From NCBI GenBank assembly GCA_030682385.1, contig JAUXOG010000002.1, forward strand, positions 1 through 37,479: a stretch of 37,479 nucleotides of DNA, written 5' to 3'. The stretch comes from Bacteroidota bacterium (GTDB taxonomy: Bacteria > Bacteroidota > Ignavibacteria > UBA10030 > BY39). The translations under genes were made by a program, and so were the position numbers. This document shows, in pieces, positions 26,201-33,024 of this stretch (position 1 is its first letter; each line of letters starts with the position of its first letter). The notes below the pieces were generated by a model, which worked only from the letters and a program-made list of their open reading frames with translations, did no database searches and was not told the DNA's origin.

Positions 26201-26852
26201 GTATTTGAGACCTCGATATTCCATCCCAATATTTTAAAATATCATCATCTGATTTCTCTGCCGATAAAATTCCCTCCTCCGCTAAAAGTCGTTCGACTTG
26301 TTCACGTTTTCCGAGAAAGAGCTTTATAAAGTTTTGCAGTTTATTCCTGCCGAGAGTCCGTAAAGCTAATGCTAACTCGGTGTATCTTTTATCCGAAGAA
26401 TTATTCAGCCACGCTGCTATTGATTCTTGGATTGATTCCTGTTCTAAAATTTCCTGATCTACGCCATCGAGAATAGCAAAACCGAAATCGACATTCGCTT
26501 CTACAGGAAACTGTCTCAAAATTTTTGAACAGAAAGAGTGGATGGTCGAAACATTAGCCGAGGGTAAGTGATTGCTGATGTCCTCGATTTTTTTAAGTCT
26601 ATCTAACGACTTTTCAGATTGTAAAAATCCGTTAAGTGTATCGGCGATTTTTTTCTTCAGTTCGCTTGCGGCTTTTTCGGTAAAAGTTATAGCTACAATC
26701 TCATCAATCTTCGTATCGGTGTTTAATAGAATATCAATAAAACGGCTCACGAGGACTGTAGTTTTACCCGAACCGGCATTTGCTGTAACCGATAAATGCC
26801 TTGTAATGGCGTGAGCTTTTTTTTGGCTTTCGGTGAAAATAGTTTCTGACAT
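23226..26852 (-). CDS. UvrD/AddA-like helicase-nuclease with Cas4-type Fe-S exonuclease domain
   Basis: The 1208-residue protein is a superfamily 1A helicase fused to a C-terminal PD-(D/E)XK nuclease, the AddA-type layout used in double-strand-break end resection. Helicase motifs: Q-motif FTESQKKAH, Walker A TANAGSGKT (23-31), motif II VDEYQDTNLLQY (about 384), GDPKQSIYGFRNA (motif III), MTIHSAKGLEFPVVFVP (motif V region) and FYVACTRAKDMLVLSG (VI, about 843). The nuclease has GTLDRLY then WCILDYKTDN (about 1085-1107). A Cys near 966 (KDCPTKFFLKYQ) and Cys1193, Cys1196 and Cys1204 (CEYCNYQKEGKC) form the four-Cys Fe-S pattern of AddB and Cas4; Bacillus AddA lacks it. No AddB partner flanks it, so it may act alone or with a distant partner. 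Start ATG at 26852; no clear Shine-Dalgarno. Confidence 0.88.
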   Translation of the reverse strand: MSETIFTESQKKAHAITRHLSVTANAGSGKTTVLVSRFIDILLNTDTKIDEIVAITFTEKAASELKKKIADTLNGFLQSEKSLDRLKKIEDISNHLPSANVSTIHSFCSKILRQFPVEANVDFGFAILDGVDQEILEQESIQESIAAWLNNSSDKRYTELALALRTLGRNKLQNFIKLFLGKREQVERLLAEEGILSAEKSDDDILKYWDGISRSQILSTIINSGWKDAAEKILKAGNSKKANDILRTLNDWHAAKTDDQKINNFGEIIGDMLTQKGELRADIFGRGSDKSSVSNLVIILKDVWERTSELIVVYRSDKKNEHQIILLNITRVVLSLYKDALKNYELKKSEKSYLDYEDLQLKTYEMLKSSEVQQKLASRFKYIMVDEYQDTNLLQYEIFRKLLFDLQSGNLFIVGDPKQSIYGFRNAEVEVFEKTKQDIIHSHGIDNEIRWQGETVSSTTEERKGKIVLAESFRLLTDIVCFVNVVFAKVLVGGSHQYEVEYNELIKCRKNSASGKVELLLLKPSNEKENNIENECEAIARRIINLFQTKYQIYDAAEASNDFRFKDAAILLRSRTNLKKLELTLNKYKIPYIITGGIGFYQTQEIYDFYNYFQFLLNRHNDVALVGLLRSPFFTLSDAELFDIANQSNGSDFWSKLISFIQTENVSDNSKRAVNILNDNISYASRLPIPLLVQKIFRQTGWLGTIAGLQRGEQGRLNVDKLLRLARDFEGKGFANLFDFVERLKTLIEGEQREGQASIESEGNAVQIMTIHSAKGLEFPVVFVPFLDKKFKYDNAPYIDSKVGIGFQAMEENSNDKKIDPLIYRFLKQQSHLKTEAEEKRIFYVACTRAKDMLVLSGCLPDNSQSALKWVLGSINLNADEIEQGERNVDNLKLKTFNLENNNYVPSEIDYKLKLQVYTSPEQIEIQTDVVSSVESEKTIGDILIESRQGQIRSNFFSATQIQTFKDCPTKFFLKYQLGMPEFEIRSIKFHEEDDPNDRIYGGIVGSITHSVLEKYQSFSEEEIRSFILQNFKSEYVIEDGKINQVTNDILLQVKNYFESDFGKTVNQLQEYKTEFTINTVFGDDYLTGTLDRLYKNQEGKWCILDYKTDNVTLNNIKNKADRYYWQMAFYSFLVARFLEVDEIEAALVFTKFPDHPQIYKFRKDEIKKFETEIIQVVEKIKSNQFTRNEEMCEYCNYQKEGKCISAS

Positions 26853-26908
26853 AACGTTTGGAATTTAAAACAATGAATTATCAATTCAAAATAATCCGTT
26901 TTATTTAA

Positions 26909-27058
26909 TCCCGTAGGGATGTAATGCTTATAGTAATAGAAAAAATTCTTACCAAAACACAAGCCCCAGCGGGGCGAAATGTGAATTATGTGTCGTTCCT
27001 ACGGAACTTGAATCGTGGGGATATACTTCCCTCTATAAACATTTCGTTCCTACGGAAC
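26909..27058. repeat. Cluster of short palindromes (REP-like intergenic element)
   Basis: Four small palindromes with 3-nt loops lie in 150 bp upstream of the helicase gene: TCCC-GTA-GGGA (26909-26919), GCCCC-AGC-GGGGC (26963-26975) and two identical GTTCC-TAC-GGAAC (26995-27007, 27046-27058). Their flanks are also inversely related (GGGGCGAAATG versus CATTTCGTTCC; ATGCTTATAG versus CTATAAACAT), so the whole block looks like a dispersed, mutated composite repeat and has no coding potential. Confidence 0.7.
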
Positions 27059-27083
27059 TACCTTTTTGCGTAACATCATTTAA

Positions 27084-27114
27084 TAAAAAAAGCCTACCTT
27101 TGTGGGATCGGCTT
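27084..27114 (-). terminator. Intrinsic terminator of the FadL-like gene
   Basis: Read on the minus strand, AAGCC (27110-27114) pairs with GGCTT (27090-27094), helped by partial inner pairing, and is followed directly by a run of T. It lies 25 bp past the stop of the gene at 27140-28582. Confidence 0.65.
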
Positions 27115-27139
27115 CTGTAAAAGAAAATTATTTTATTCT

Positions 27140-28582
27140 CTAAAAACGATATGTAACCGTTGCAACAACATTGTGAGTTATAATCTTTTCATCAACGCGT
27201 GAAGTTTTATCGTAATTCACGCGGAACGAATCCCAAAAACCGTAAGCATAACCCAAGTCGAAAGCAATAATATCTTGAACAACGAAACCGACACCCGCTG
27301 TTACATACTTACGTGCAAACGATGACGGATCGTCTTTGTATGGCGAGGGAAGATAAGCAAAACCTCCGCGCAACCGCATTCCCATAGCAGGCAATTCATA
27401 TTCTGCACCGCCACGTAAATTCACTGTAGGTTGGAACATTTCTTTGATATCTGTGTTGTAACTGATTAAATCTTCAGGTGCATTACGAAATTCCATTTGT
27501 GTCCAATCTGTGTATTCAAGGTCAGCAGCCAGCATCAAATCTTGAATGATATAAGATACCCCACCGTTAAAAACGAAGGGTGAGACTACATCGTATTTTG
27601 TTTTAAACTTCGATGGTGCATCGTATGGATATTTGAAGTTATCGCCATTATCGAAGAAACTTTCGCCTTGTGAAGTAAATGTTTCTTCAATTGTCAACCA
27701 AGATGGAGTTTTAAAACTCAAACCAATCCTTATCCAATCCGACATTCGATATAGCATACCGAATTTGGCTGAGAATCCATTAACAGTTGCAGTAATTGTT
27801 TGGTCAATGAACAAAGATCTAAAATCGAAAGGAAGCGTACGATAAATGTTATTCAAATCTTGTTCGGAGTAACTTCGCTGCCAGGAATATGAGCCGGTGT
27901 TGATATTTAAACTCATACCTACGTATAAATTTTTTGCTGCTTCCATAGCACCGCCCATACTCCAATTGTTCATACCACCGCTTTCTAAAGTTTTACCGCT
28001 TTGGGTAACGCTGTCTCGGATAGGGCTATCAAAAACAAAATAGTTTGGACTTAAAGAATCTACATTTGCTAAATATAATTCCCAAGCTAAGTTACCTTTT
28101 GGACTTTTAGTTGTAGAAACACCATCCCGGGCGTAATTTTGGATAATTGAACTTACAGGATTAAAACCGCTGAATGAAAGGGCTCCAGCAAAATCATTTA
28201 TGCGATGATAACCAGCAGCAAAGACCATACTTCCGCGAGTTGTTGGGAAAGGATATGCCACACCGAAATTATTTAGCTTCGTGCTGCTTGTAGAAAAAGA
28301 TTTCTCGCTTCCATACAAACTGCTATTATCTTTTGATGAAAGGTGAGATAAGCCGAAAGAAAATTCGGACATATCTAATTGACCTAATCCGGCAGGATTC
28401 CAGAACAAAGCTGTGTAATCGTTTGATATGCCCGTGTAAGCCATACCCAAACCGAGCGACCTGGCGCCAACACCGGTTCCTAATGTTGAATATCGTAACG
28501 CATCTTCTGGAAATTGTGCGAAACTTGTAACAGAAAAAGTTAAGAGGACTATTATTACAGTTGAAAATATATTCTTCTTCAT
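27140..28582 (-). CDS. OmpP1/FadL family outer-membrane transporter
   Basis: The 480-residue product has a signal peptide (residues 1-22, cleavage after SFAQ or SFA) and then the FadL-type plug start: STLGTGVGARSLGLGMAYTG followed by DYTALFWNPAGLGQLD. The remainder is alternating beta-strand sequence and ends in TYRF, the terminal aromatic typical of BAM-assembled barrels. FadL proteins let long-chain fatty acids or other hydrophobic compounds cross the outer membrane. PorV, a T9SS component, belongs to the same superfamily and begins similarly, so a T9SS shuttle role is an alternative, though the length is greater than the usual PorV/PorQ-like proteins of such genomes. AAGGAA precedes the ATG by 8 bp. 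It lies 32 bp after the lipoprotein gene, probably one transcript, and ends at an intrinsic terminator. Confidence 0.85.
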   Translation of the reverse strand: MKKNIFSTVIIVLLTFSVTSFAQFPEDALRYSTLGTGVGARSLGLGMAYTGISNDYTALFWNPAGLGQLDMSEFSFGLSHLSSKDNSSLYGSEKSFSTSSTKLNNFGVAYPFPTTRGSMVFAAGYHRINDFAGALSFSGFNPVSSIIQNYARDGVSTTKSPKGNLAWELYLANVDSLSPNYFVFDSPIRDSVTQSGKTLESGGMNNWSMGGAMEAAKNLYVGMSLNINTGSYSWQRSYSEQDLNNIYRTLPFDFRSLFIDQTITATVNGFSAKFGMLYRMSDWIRIGLSFKTPSWLTIEETFTSQGESFFDNGDNFKYPYDAPSKFKTKYDVVSPFVFNGGVSYIIQDLMLAADLEYTDWTQMEFRNAPEDLISYNTDIKEMFQPTVNLRGGAEYELPAMGMRLRGGFAYLPSPYKDDPSSFARKYVTAGVGFVVQDIIAFDLGYAYGFWDSFRVNYDKTSRVDEKIITHNVVATVTYRF

Positions 28583-28614
28583 TATTATTTCCTTAAAAAT
28601 TTTATGAGAACGAA

Positions 28615-29607
28615 TTATCGACCGCCGCGTGTATTGCCGCCGCGTGAACCTTGGTTACTGTCGTTACTTCCACCACGCGAATCGTTTCCTCTTGGCGGAG
28701 GCGACGACGGTGGCGGTGATGATGGTGGAGCCGACGGAGGTGGCGGTGGTGGAGTATATGTACGAGTTTCCTCCCGACTGCTGCCGCGGTCATTTCTTTT
28801 ACCTTCATCACGTGATGGTGGTGTGCTTTGTCGATCTCTGCCCGGTTGGTCATAACGTTCACGCCGCGAGTCGGGACGGCTTCCGCTGCTTTCACCTCTT
28901 CCGGTTCCTGACCTATCTGGCGAACGTGGACTCACCGATCTTGTATCGTCTCCACTTCTTGATTTTCCGCGAACCTGATCACCACTTCCTGTTTGTGAGC
29001 GCCCGCCGGTTCCTGTTACACCAACTCCTGTTGGCAAATCAAAACCGCTCCTGCCGCCGTCAAATCTATCCGGACGATTTTCTAAAGTTTGTGCACCTCT
29101 ATCGATGCTACCACGGTTTTCACCAAAATCTCTTTTGGTTCTCACAACATCTCCCTTATCGCTCACATAATACCAAGGTGTTCCCCCATAATACGAGGGA
29201 TAGTAATATGACGGGGAATAATAAGGATGTGGATAATAGACATAAGGAGTCCAGCACCATGAACTCCACGGATCATAATGCCAATATCTATCGTAGAACC
29301 ATGGATCGTTATACACATAACCGAATGCTATCGAGGGCCAATAATATGATGGGTAGTAGTAGGAATAGGACCAACGGTGACGAGGATACCAATTTCCACC
29401 GTCAAAATAATAATTATTGATTATAGGTCCGCCCGCTTTCGAATACAGTGTATCGCTGTAATATTCCGAATCATATCTATCGTTTTCAGCATAAGAGTAA
29501 TCTTCATTTACTACTTGGCGTTCTTGCTTCACAGTTTCAAATCGTGTATAGCAACCGGGAAGCAGGACGATGATACTAAAAGCCGCAATTAACATTTTTA
29601 TTTTCAT
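28615..29607 (-). CDS. Low-complexity lipoprotein (Tyr/Trp-rich, then Arg/Gly/Ser- and Pro-rich)
   Basis: The 330-residue product has a lipoprotein signal ending in the lipobox LPGC (Cys19). Four composition zones follow: an acidic/Tyr zone (25-60); an aromatic zone (about 65-150) packed with Tyr, Trp, Pro and His (WSYSYYYPSYYWPSIAFGY; YYSPSYYYPSYYGGTPWYY); an Arg/Ser/Gly/Asp zone (about 165-270); and a Pro-run (PPPPPPSAPPSSPPPSSPP) with a Gly/Arg/Asn/Ser tail ending RGGNTRGGR. I do not recognise a named domain. The Tyr/Trp block resembles the YXWY-type surface-layer and spore-coat-like low-complexity proteins only in composition. A disordered, surface-exposed or wall-contacting role is an inference. 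GGAG sits 5 bp before the ATG, and a good promoter lies about 85 bp upstream. Confidence 0.82.
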   Translation of the reverse strand: MKIKMLIAAFSIIVLLPGCYTRFETVKQERQVVNEDYSYAENDRYDSEYYSDTLYSKAGGPIINNYYFDGGNWYPRHRWSYSYYYPSYYWPSIAFGYVYNDPWFYDRYWHYDPWSSWCWTPYVYYPHPYYSPSYYYPSYYGGTPWYYVSDKGDVVRTKRDFGENRGSIDRGAQTLENRPDRFDGGRSGFDLPTGVGVTGTGGRSQTGSGDQVRGKSRSGDDTRSVSPRSPDRSGTGRGESSGSRPDSRRERYDQPGRDRQSTPPSRDEGKRNDRGSSREETRTYTPPPPPPSAPPSSPPPSSPPPRGNDSRGGSNDSNQGSRGGNTRGGR

Positions 29608-29692
29608 ATAAACTCCATTGATTATTTACTTTCTACAATGACAACAACACAAATGCCAGGAAAATTCATTAATTTGGGTTGAATCTATGCTC

Positions 29693-29721
29693 AATCTAAT
29701 TAAAAAAGGGTAGATTGTCAA
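29693..29721 (-). promoter_or_regulatory. Sigma70-like promoter for the low-complexity lipoprotein/FadL unit
   Basis: On the minus strand, a perfect TTGACA (29716-29721), a 17-bp spacer and TAGATT (29693-29698) give a predicted start near 29686 and a leader of about 80 nt before the ATG at 29607. Confidence 0.55.
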
Positions 29722-29785
29722 CCTATATCTTAGATCTGTTTCAATATTTATACAATTCGATTAATTTTGTGTTTAATTGGATACA

Positions 29786-30553
29786 CTAAAGGCGACCGAT
29801 GTATTCAATAGAGACTGTTCGATTAGCGATATTAATATTTTGTTGGTTTTTGATGAAATCTTTAAAATTAACACCTATGGTGAATCCACTGCCAATAGAT
29901 GCCCTTGCTGCTAAATTCAGGTATCCGTTTCCTTTTCCTAATGCTTTCGGATCGCTGTCGTTTATCGCCAAATTATATTCGGCGATGATGGATAGAAAAG
30001 TACCTAAAGTTTTTTCGGCACCGAAAAATAAATTCAAATCTTTATCTCCATCGGCACGTTCGAGCGAATAATTGATACCACTATGAATACTCAAAAATCC
30101 TGCTGCTGAAAAGTTTTTACTAAAGACCAGAAAAATACCCGGTGATTTTATAGTGTAACGGTCTAATGAGTCGAGGTAAACTTCTTTCCCCTGAGAATCG
30201 AACCCTAACGCAATTGCCGGAAGAATCTGAGTTTCATCGAAGGGACGAGCTTTGATGCTCATACCCGGGAATTTATTCCATTCCGGTTTCGAAGAACCGA
30301 TGAGATGAGTTCCACCGTAAGACAACCCGACGTTGAAAGTATTTAGTAAACCGAATGAGACTCCAAATAATGCGCCGCCATTCTGATAAAAATCTACATC
30401 TGCTGAATATTGCAGATGACCGATTATGCCAGCCGTTGGCATATCCACAATAAAGCGAGGCTCAAAATCGCCGCTTGAACCGGCTGATCCTTGTGCATAC
30501 AAATTATGAAAAGAGATGAGGAATAAAAAAGAAATTAATATGATTTTTTTCAT
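29786..30553 (-). CDS. Exported beta-barrel-like protein of unknown function
   Basis: The 255-residue product has a signal peptide (MKKIILISFLFLISFHNLYA, cleavage after YAQ or YA) and then alternating strands with glycine turns (RFIVDMPTAGIIGHLQYSAD, GALFGVSFGLLNTFNVGLSY, SIIAEYNLAIND, GYLNLAARASIGSGFTIGVN) ending in VSIEYIGRL. It looks like a small outer-membrane barrel; the pattern recalls YjbH/DUF940-like exopolysaccharide-associated barrels, but I cannot assign it. It lies 14 bp after the glycosylase stop with AGGTAAG before its ATG, so the two are probably co-transcribed. Confidence 0.82.
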   Translation of the reverse strand: MKKIILISFLFLISFHNLYAQGSAGSSGDFEPRFIVDMPTAGIIGHLQYSADVDFYQNGGALFGVSFGLLNTFNVGLSYGGTHLIGSSKPEWNKFPGMSIKARPFDETQILPAIALGFDSQGKEVYLDSLDRYTIKSPGIFLVFSKNFSAAGFLSIHSGINYSLERADGDKDLNLFFGAEKTLGTFLSIIAEYNLAINDSDPKALGKGNGYLNLAARASIGSGFTIGVNFKDFIKNQQNINIANRTVSIEYIGRL

Positions 30554-30567
30554 CGCTTACCTATAAA

Positions 30568-31218
30568 TTATTTTCTCGAAACCCATCTGTTCTCTTTGAT
30601 ATAAAACCTCCACTGATGCTCTGAACCGTTGGTGATCCCAATTCTTGAGCTCGAACTAATTTTAGATTTTAGACCCGCCTGCCCCACACCTTCGGAACGG
30701 GAATGGGCGGGCAGGTTTGGGATTTTAGAAATATTTATTTCACCAAACCAGATTTGTTCTCCACACAAGTCAGTTCCGTTTTCATTCCTTCCAAGCCCAA
30801 ATGCCTGACAAAGTTTTGCCGGACCGTTTGTGAGATTGTAAATATTTTTTGATGTATCAATTTTTCTGTGAGTTTTCATTAATTCAATATTTTCAACAGG
30901 TTCAACAGCACGTATCAAAACAGCGCATCCTTTGCCTTCCTCCTCTGTTACAACGTTACAGCAAAAGTGCATTCCGTAAGTGAAGTAAACATACAGATGC
31001 CCGCCTTCACAAAACATTACTTCGTTCCGCTTTGTTTTTCCACGAAATGAATGACTCGCATTATCGTTTTGTAGATAAGCTTCTGTCTCAACAATTTTAC
31101 CAACAAGCAGCTTCCCCTTGTATTTTCGAATTAGGTATTTACCGAGCAAATCTTTTGCAACTGTTATCGTTGGACGAAGATAGAATGAGCGGGGAAGTCT
31201 TTTGAGGGAGTTTAACAT
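30568..31218 (-). CDS. 3-methyladenine (alkylpurine) DNA glycosylase, AAG/MPG family, with an in-frame palindromic insert
   Basis: The enzyme flips out and excises 3-methyladenine, hypoxanthine and related bases in base excision repair. In the 216-residue product, the catalytic region VETEAYLQNDNASHSFRG gives Glu46, Tyr48 and His56 (equivalent to human Glu125, Tyr127 and His136); KRNEVMFCEGGHLYVYFTYG and CAVLIRAVEP follow, then NLTNGPAKLCQAFGL and the closing SSSSRIGI and WRFYIKENRWVSR. Residues about 168-185 (LPAHSRSEGVGQAG and neighbours) are an extra loop encoded by the palindromic element at 30673-30716; relatives go almost directly from the ISK-like strand to the SSSSRIGI segment. The open frame extends upstream to a TTG at 31257, but ATG at 31218 gives a family-like start (LKRLPRSFYLRPTITVAKDL). 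Confidence 0.92.
   Translation of the reverse strand: MLNSLKRLPRSFYLRPTITVAKDLLGKYLIRKYKGKLLVGKIVETEAYLQNDNASHSFRGKTKRNEVMFCEGGHLYVYFTYGMHFCCNVVTEEEGKGCAVLIRAVEPVENIELMKTHRKIDTSKNIYNLTNGPAKLCQAFGLGRNENGTDLCGEQIWFGEINISKIPNLPAHSRSEGVGQAGLKSKISSSSRIGITNGSEHQWRFYIKENRWVSRK
30673..30716. repeat. GC-rich palindromic element inside the DNA glycosylase gene
   Basis: The element has arms ACCCGCCTGCCC (30673-30684) and GGGCGGGCAGGT (30705-30716), which can pair in two registers (CCTGCCC with GGGCAGG; CCCGCC with GGCGGG) around a central CACACCTTCGGAACGGGAAT. It is strikingly richer in GC than its surroundings and is flanked by GATTTTAG on both sides (30665-30672 and 30721-30728). It is read through in frame by the glycosylase gene. 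Confidence 0.7.
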
Positions 31219-31357
31219 CGCACTAATTTTTACTTGAAATATCAAATAAAAAACCAATACAAAATTTCAATAAATATATTGTATACTTTTTCAAAGAATT
31301 GAATTTTGAGTATTCGATATTATTTGAGATTTGGTTTTTGTTATTTGTGATTTTTAG

Positions 31358-31396
31358 AATCTGTGTTAATCCGTTCAATCCGTGTCATCCGTGTTC
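31358..31396. repeat. Tandem ~10-nt repeat at the 3' end of the aldehyde dehydrogenase gene
   Basis: Four degenerate units run head to tail: AATCTGTGTT, AATCCGTTC, AATCCGTGTC and ATCCGTGTTC. The block abuts the dehydrogenase stop codon (minus strand, 31396-31398). It looks like a small dispersed intergenic repeat. Confidence 0.65.
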
Positions 31397-33015
31397 TATT
31401 TTCTCTGAAACTCGCGAATTATTTTATCAACTTCTTCTTCGGAAATGCCACTTCCTAAAACATTTCCGCTCCTAGGTGAAGTAATTCTTTCTGTTTCTTT
31501 TACCGGTTGAGCTGAACCTTTTTTCCAAACTGGAATATTCCCTGCTCCTTCACGCAAATGCTGCTCAATTTTTTCTATCCAGGATTCCGCCGACTTAATT
31601 TCTGCGGTTTGTTTAGCAGCTTGCGGTATAACAAATTTCTGCTCGCCTGTTTGTGAAGGATTTATAGGCCTTGTTTCAAATACAAGTCGCTTGATGTTGA
31701 TAAGATGTTTTGCCGAAACGTTTTCAGATATAATCGAACCACCGATTGTTCCGGGACCGAGTGTAAGGGATGGCAGAAGCTCGTTTGTCCCGCCAACTGC
31801 GCCGAATGCCGACTGTGTATTTACCAAAATTCTTGAAGCAGGTTTCTCGAGTGCGAATTTCATAATAATATCTTCATCGGATGAGTGAATAACCATAGTA
31901 TGTCCCAACCCTCCGAATTCAAGAAGTTCGATGCAGCGGTGGCACGCGTCGCGCCAGTTAAGTTCTGTGTAGAACGAGAGAACGGGCGATAGTTTCTCGC
32001 GGGAAAGCGGAACGTTCTTGCCTACTGCGTTTAATTCTGCTATCAACACTTTAGTGTCGGATGGAACTTGGATACCCGCTTTTTCAGCAATAAACAGAGC
32101 AGACTTTCCCACCATAGCTGCGTTCAAGTGTCCTTCGTTATCAAACATCAGGCGCGAAAGTTTTTCTTTATCTTCGCCTTCTACAAAGTACCCACCGAGA
32201 CGTTTGCATTCGGCAACAACCTGTTCTTTTATCGGTGAGTCGCAAATGAGCGAGGATTCAGTCGAGCAAAGCACACCGTTATCGAATTGTTTTCCCGACA
32301 AAATATCAGCGACTGCTTTCTGTACATTTGCAGTTCTTTCAATGAACGCAGGAACATTTCCCGGTCCCACGCCGTAAGCAGGTTTGCCTGAACTGTAAGC
32401 AGCTTTTACCATTGCTCCGCTGCCGGTTGCGAGGATAACTCCGGTTAATTTATTTCGCATCAATTCATTTGTGCCTTCAAGTGTTGGCTGTGTCATACAG
32501 TGAATCACGCCTTTAGGTGCGCCCGCAGATTCAGCAGCTTCACGCATCAACCTCGTTGCTTCCAACGTTGAGTAAATTGCTTTCGGGTGTGGGCTTGCAA
32601 CTATTGCGTTTCTTCCTTTTAAAGAAATAATTGTCTTGAACATCATTGTTGAGGTCGGATTCGTGGATGGAATTAAAGCGGCAACAACGCCCATAGGTTC
32701 ACCGATTTCGATAATCTTCTTCTCGCGGTCTTCATGGATGACACCCGCCGTTCTTAAATCTTTAATAGATTCCCAAACTCGCCTTGTAGCGAATTCATTT
32801 TTCTTTTTTTTGTCTTCCGGTTTTCCGAAACCGGTCTCCTCGTAAGCCATTTTCCCGAGTCGTTCAGCCGCTTCGTAACCGGCATCTGCCATTGCTTTCA
32901 CAATCTTATCGACGCGTTCCTGATTGTAAGCGCGGAACTCCTGAACAGCTTCATTGGCTTGAGCTAATAAATCGCGAACTTCCTGTATTGATGCTAAATC
33001 TTTGTATGATGACAT
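31396..33015 (-). CDS. Acylating acetaldehyde/aldehyde dehydrogenase with microcompartment-type C-terminal tail
   Basis: The 539-residue enzyme belongs to the CoA-acylating aldehyde dehydrogenases (EutE/PduP/AdhE N-domain type), converting an aldehyde, NAD+ and CoA to acyl-CoA and NADH. Landmarks are GVVAALIPSTNPTSTMMFKT (109-128), VILATGSGAMVKAAYSSGKP, AYGVGPGNVPAFIE and the catalytic Cys250 in FDNGVLCSTESS; FGGLGHTMVIHS and LTLGPGTIGGSIISENV close the core near residue 440. A tail follows: helix (ESWIEKIEQHLREGAG), Pro/Ser/Gly-rich linker, and the terminal amphipathic helix ISEEEVDKIIREFQRK (524-539). Such a linker-plus-helix is the known form of encapsulation peptides that target enzymes into bacterial microcompartments. 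No shell gene is in the window. AAGGAA lies 5 bp before the ATG; the upstream barrel gene ends 9 bp before it. Confidence 0.9.
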   Translation of the reverse strand: MSSYKDLASIQEVRDLLAQANEAVQEFRAYNQERVDKIVKAMADAGYEAAERLGKMAYEETGFGKPEDKKKKNEFATRRVWESIKDLRTAGVIHEDREKKIIEIGEPMGVVAALIPSTNPTSTMMFKTIISLKGRNAIVASPHPKAIYSTLEATRLMREAAESAGAPKGVIHCMTQPTLEGTNELMRNKLTGVILATGSGAMVKAAYSSGKPAYGVGPGNVPAFIERTANVQKAVADILSGKQFDNGVLCSTESSLICDSPIKEQVVAECKRLGGYFVEGEDKEKLSRLMFDNEGHLNAAMVGKSALFIAEKAGIQVPSDTKVLIAELNAVGKNVPLSREKLSPVLSFYTELNWRDACHRCIELLEFGGLGHTMVIHSSDEDIIMKFALEKPASRILVNTQSAFGAVGGTNELLPSLTLGPGTIGGSIISENVSAKHLINIKRLVFETRPINPSQTGEQKFVIPQAAKQTAEIKSAESWIEKIEQHLREGAGNIPVWKKGSAQPVKETERITSPRSGNVLGSGISEEEVDKIIREFQRK

Positions 33016-33024
33016 ATAATTCCT

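Noticed and set aside
26909-27058. Possible CRISPR array
   Set aside because: The repeated units are 11-13 bp palindromes with irregular spacing and no cas genes; CRISPR repeats are longer and evenly spaced.
28629-29420. 263-codon open frame on the plus strand opposite the low-complexity lipoprotein
   Set aside because: It is a shadow produced by the skewed codon composition of the real minus-strand gene; its translation has no signal, domain or ribosome binding site.
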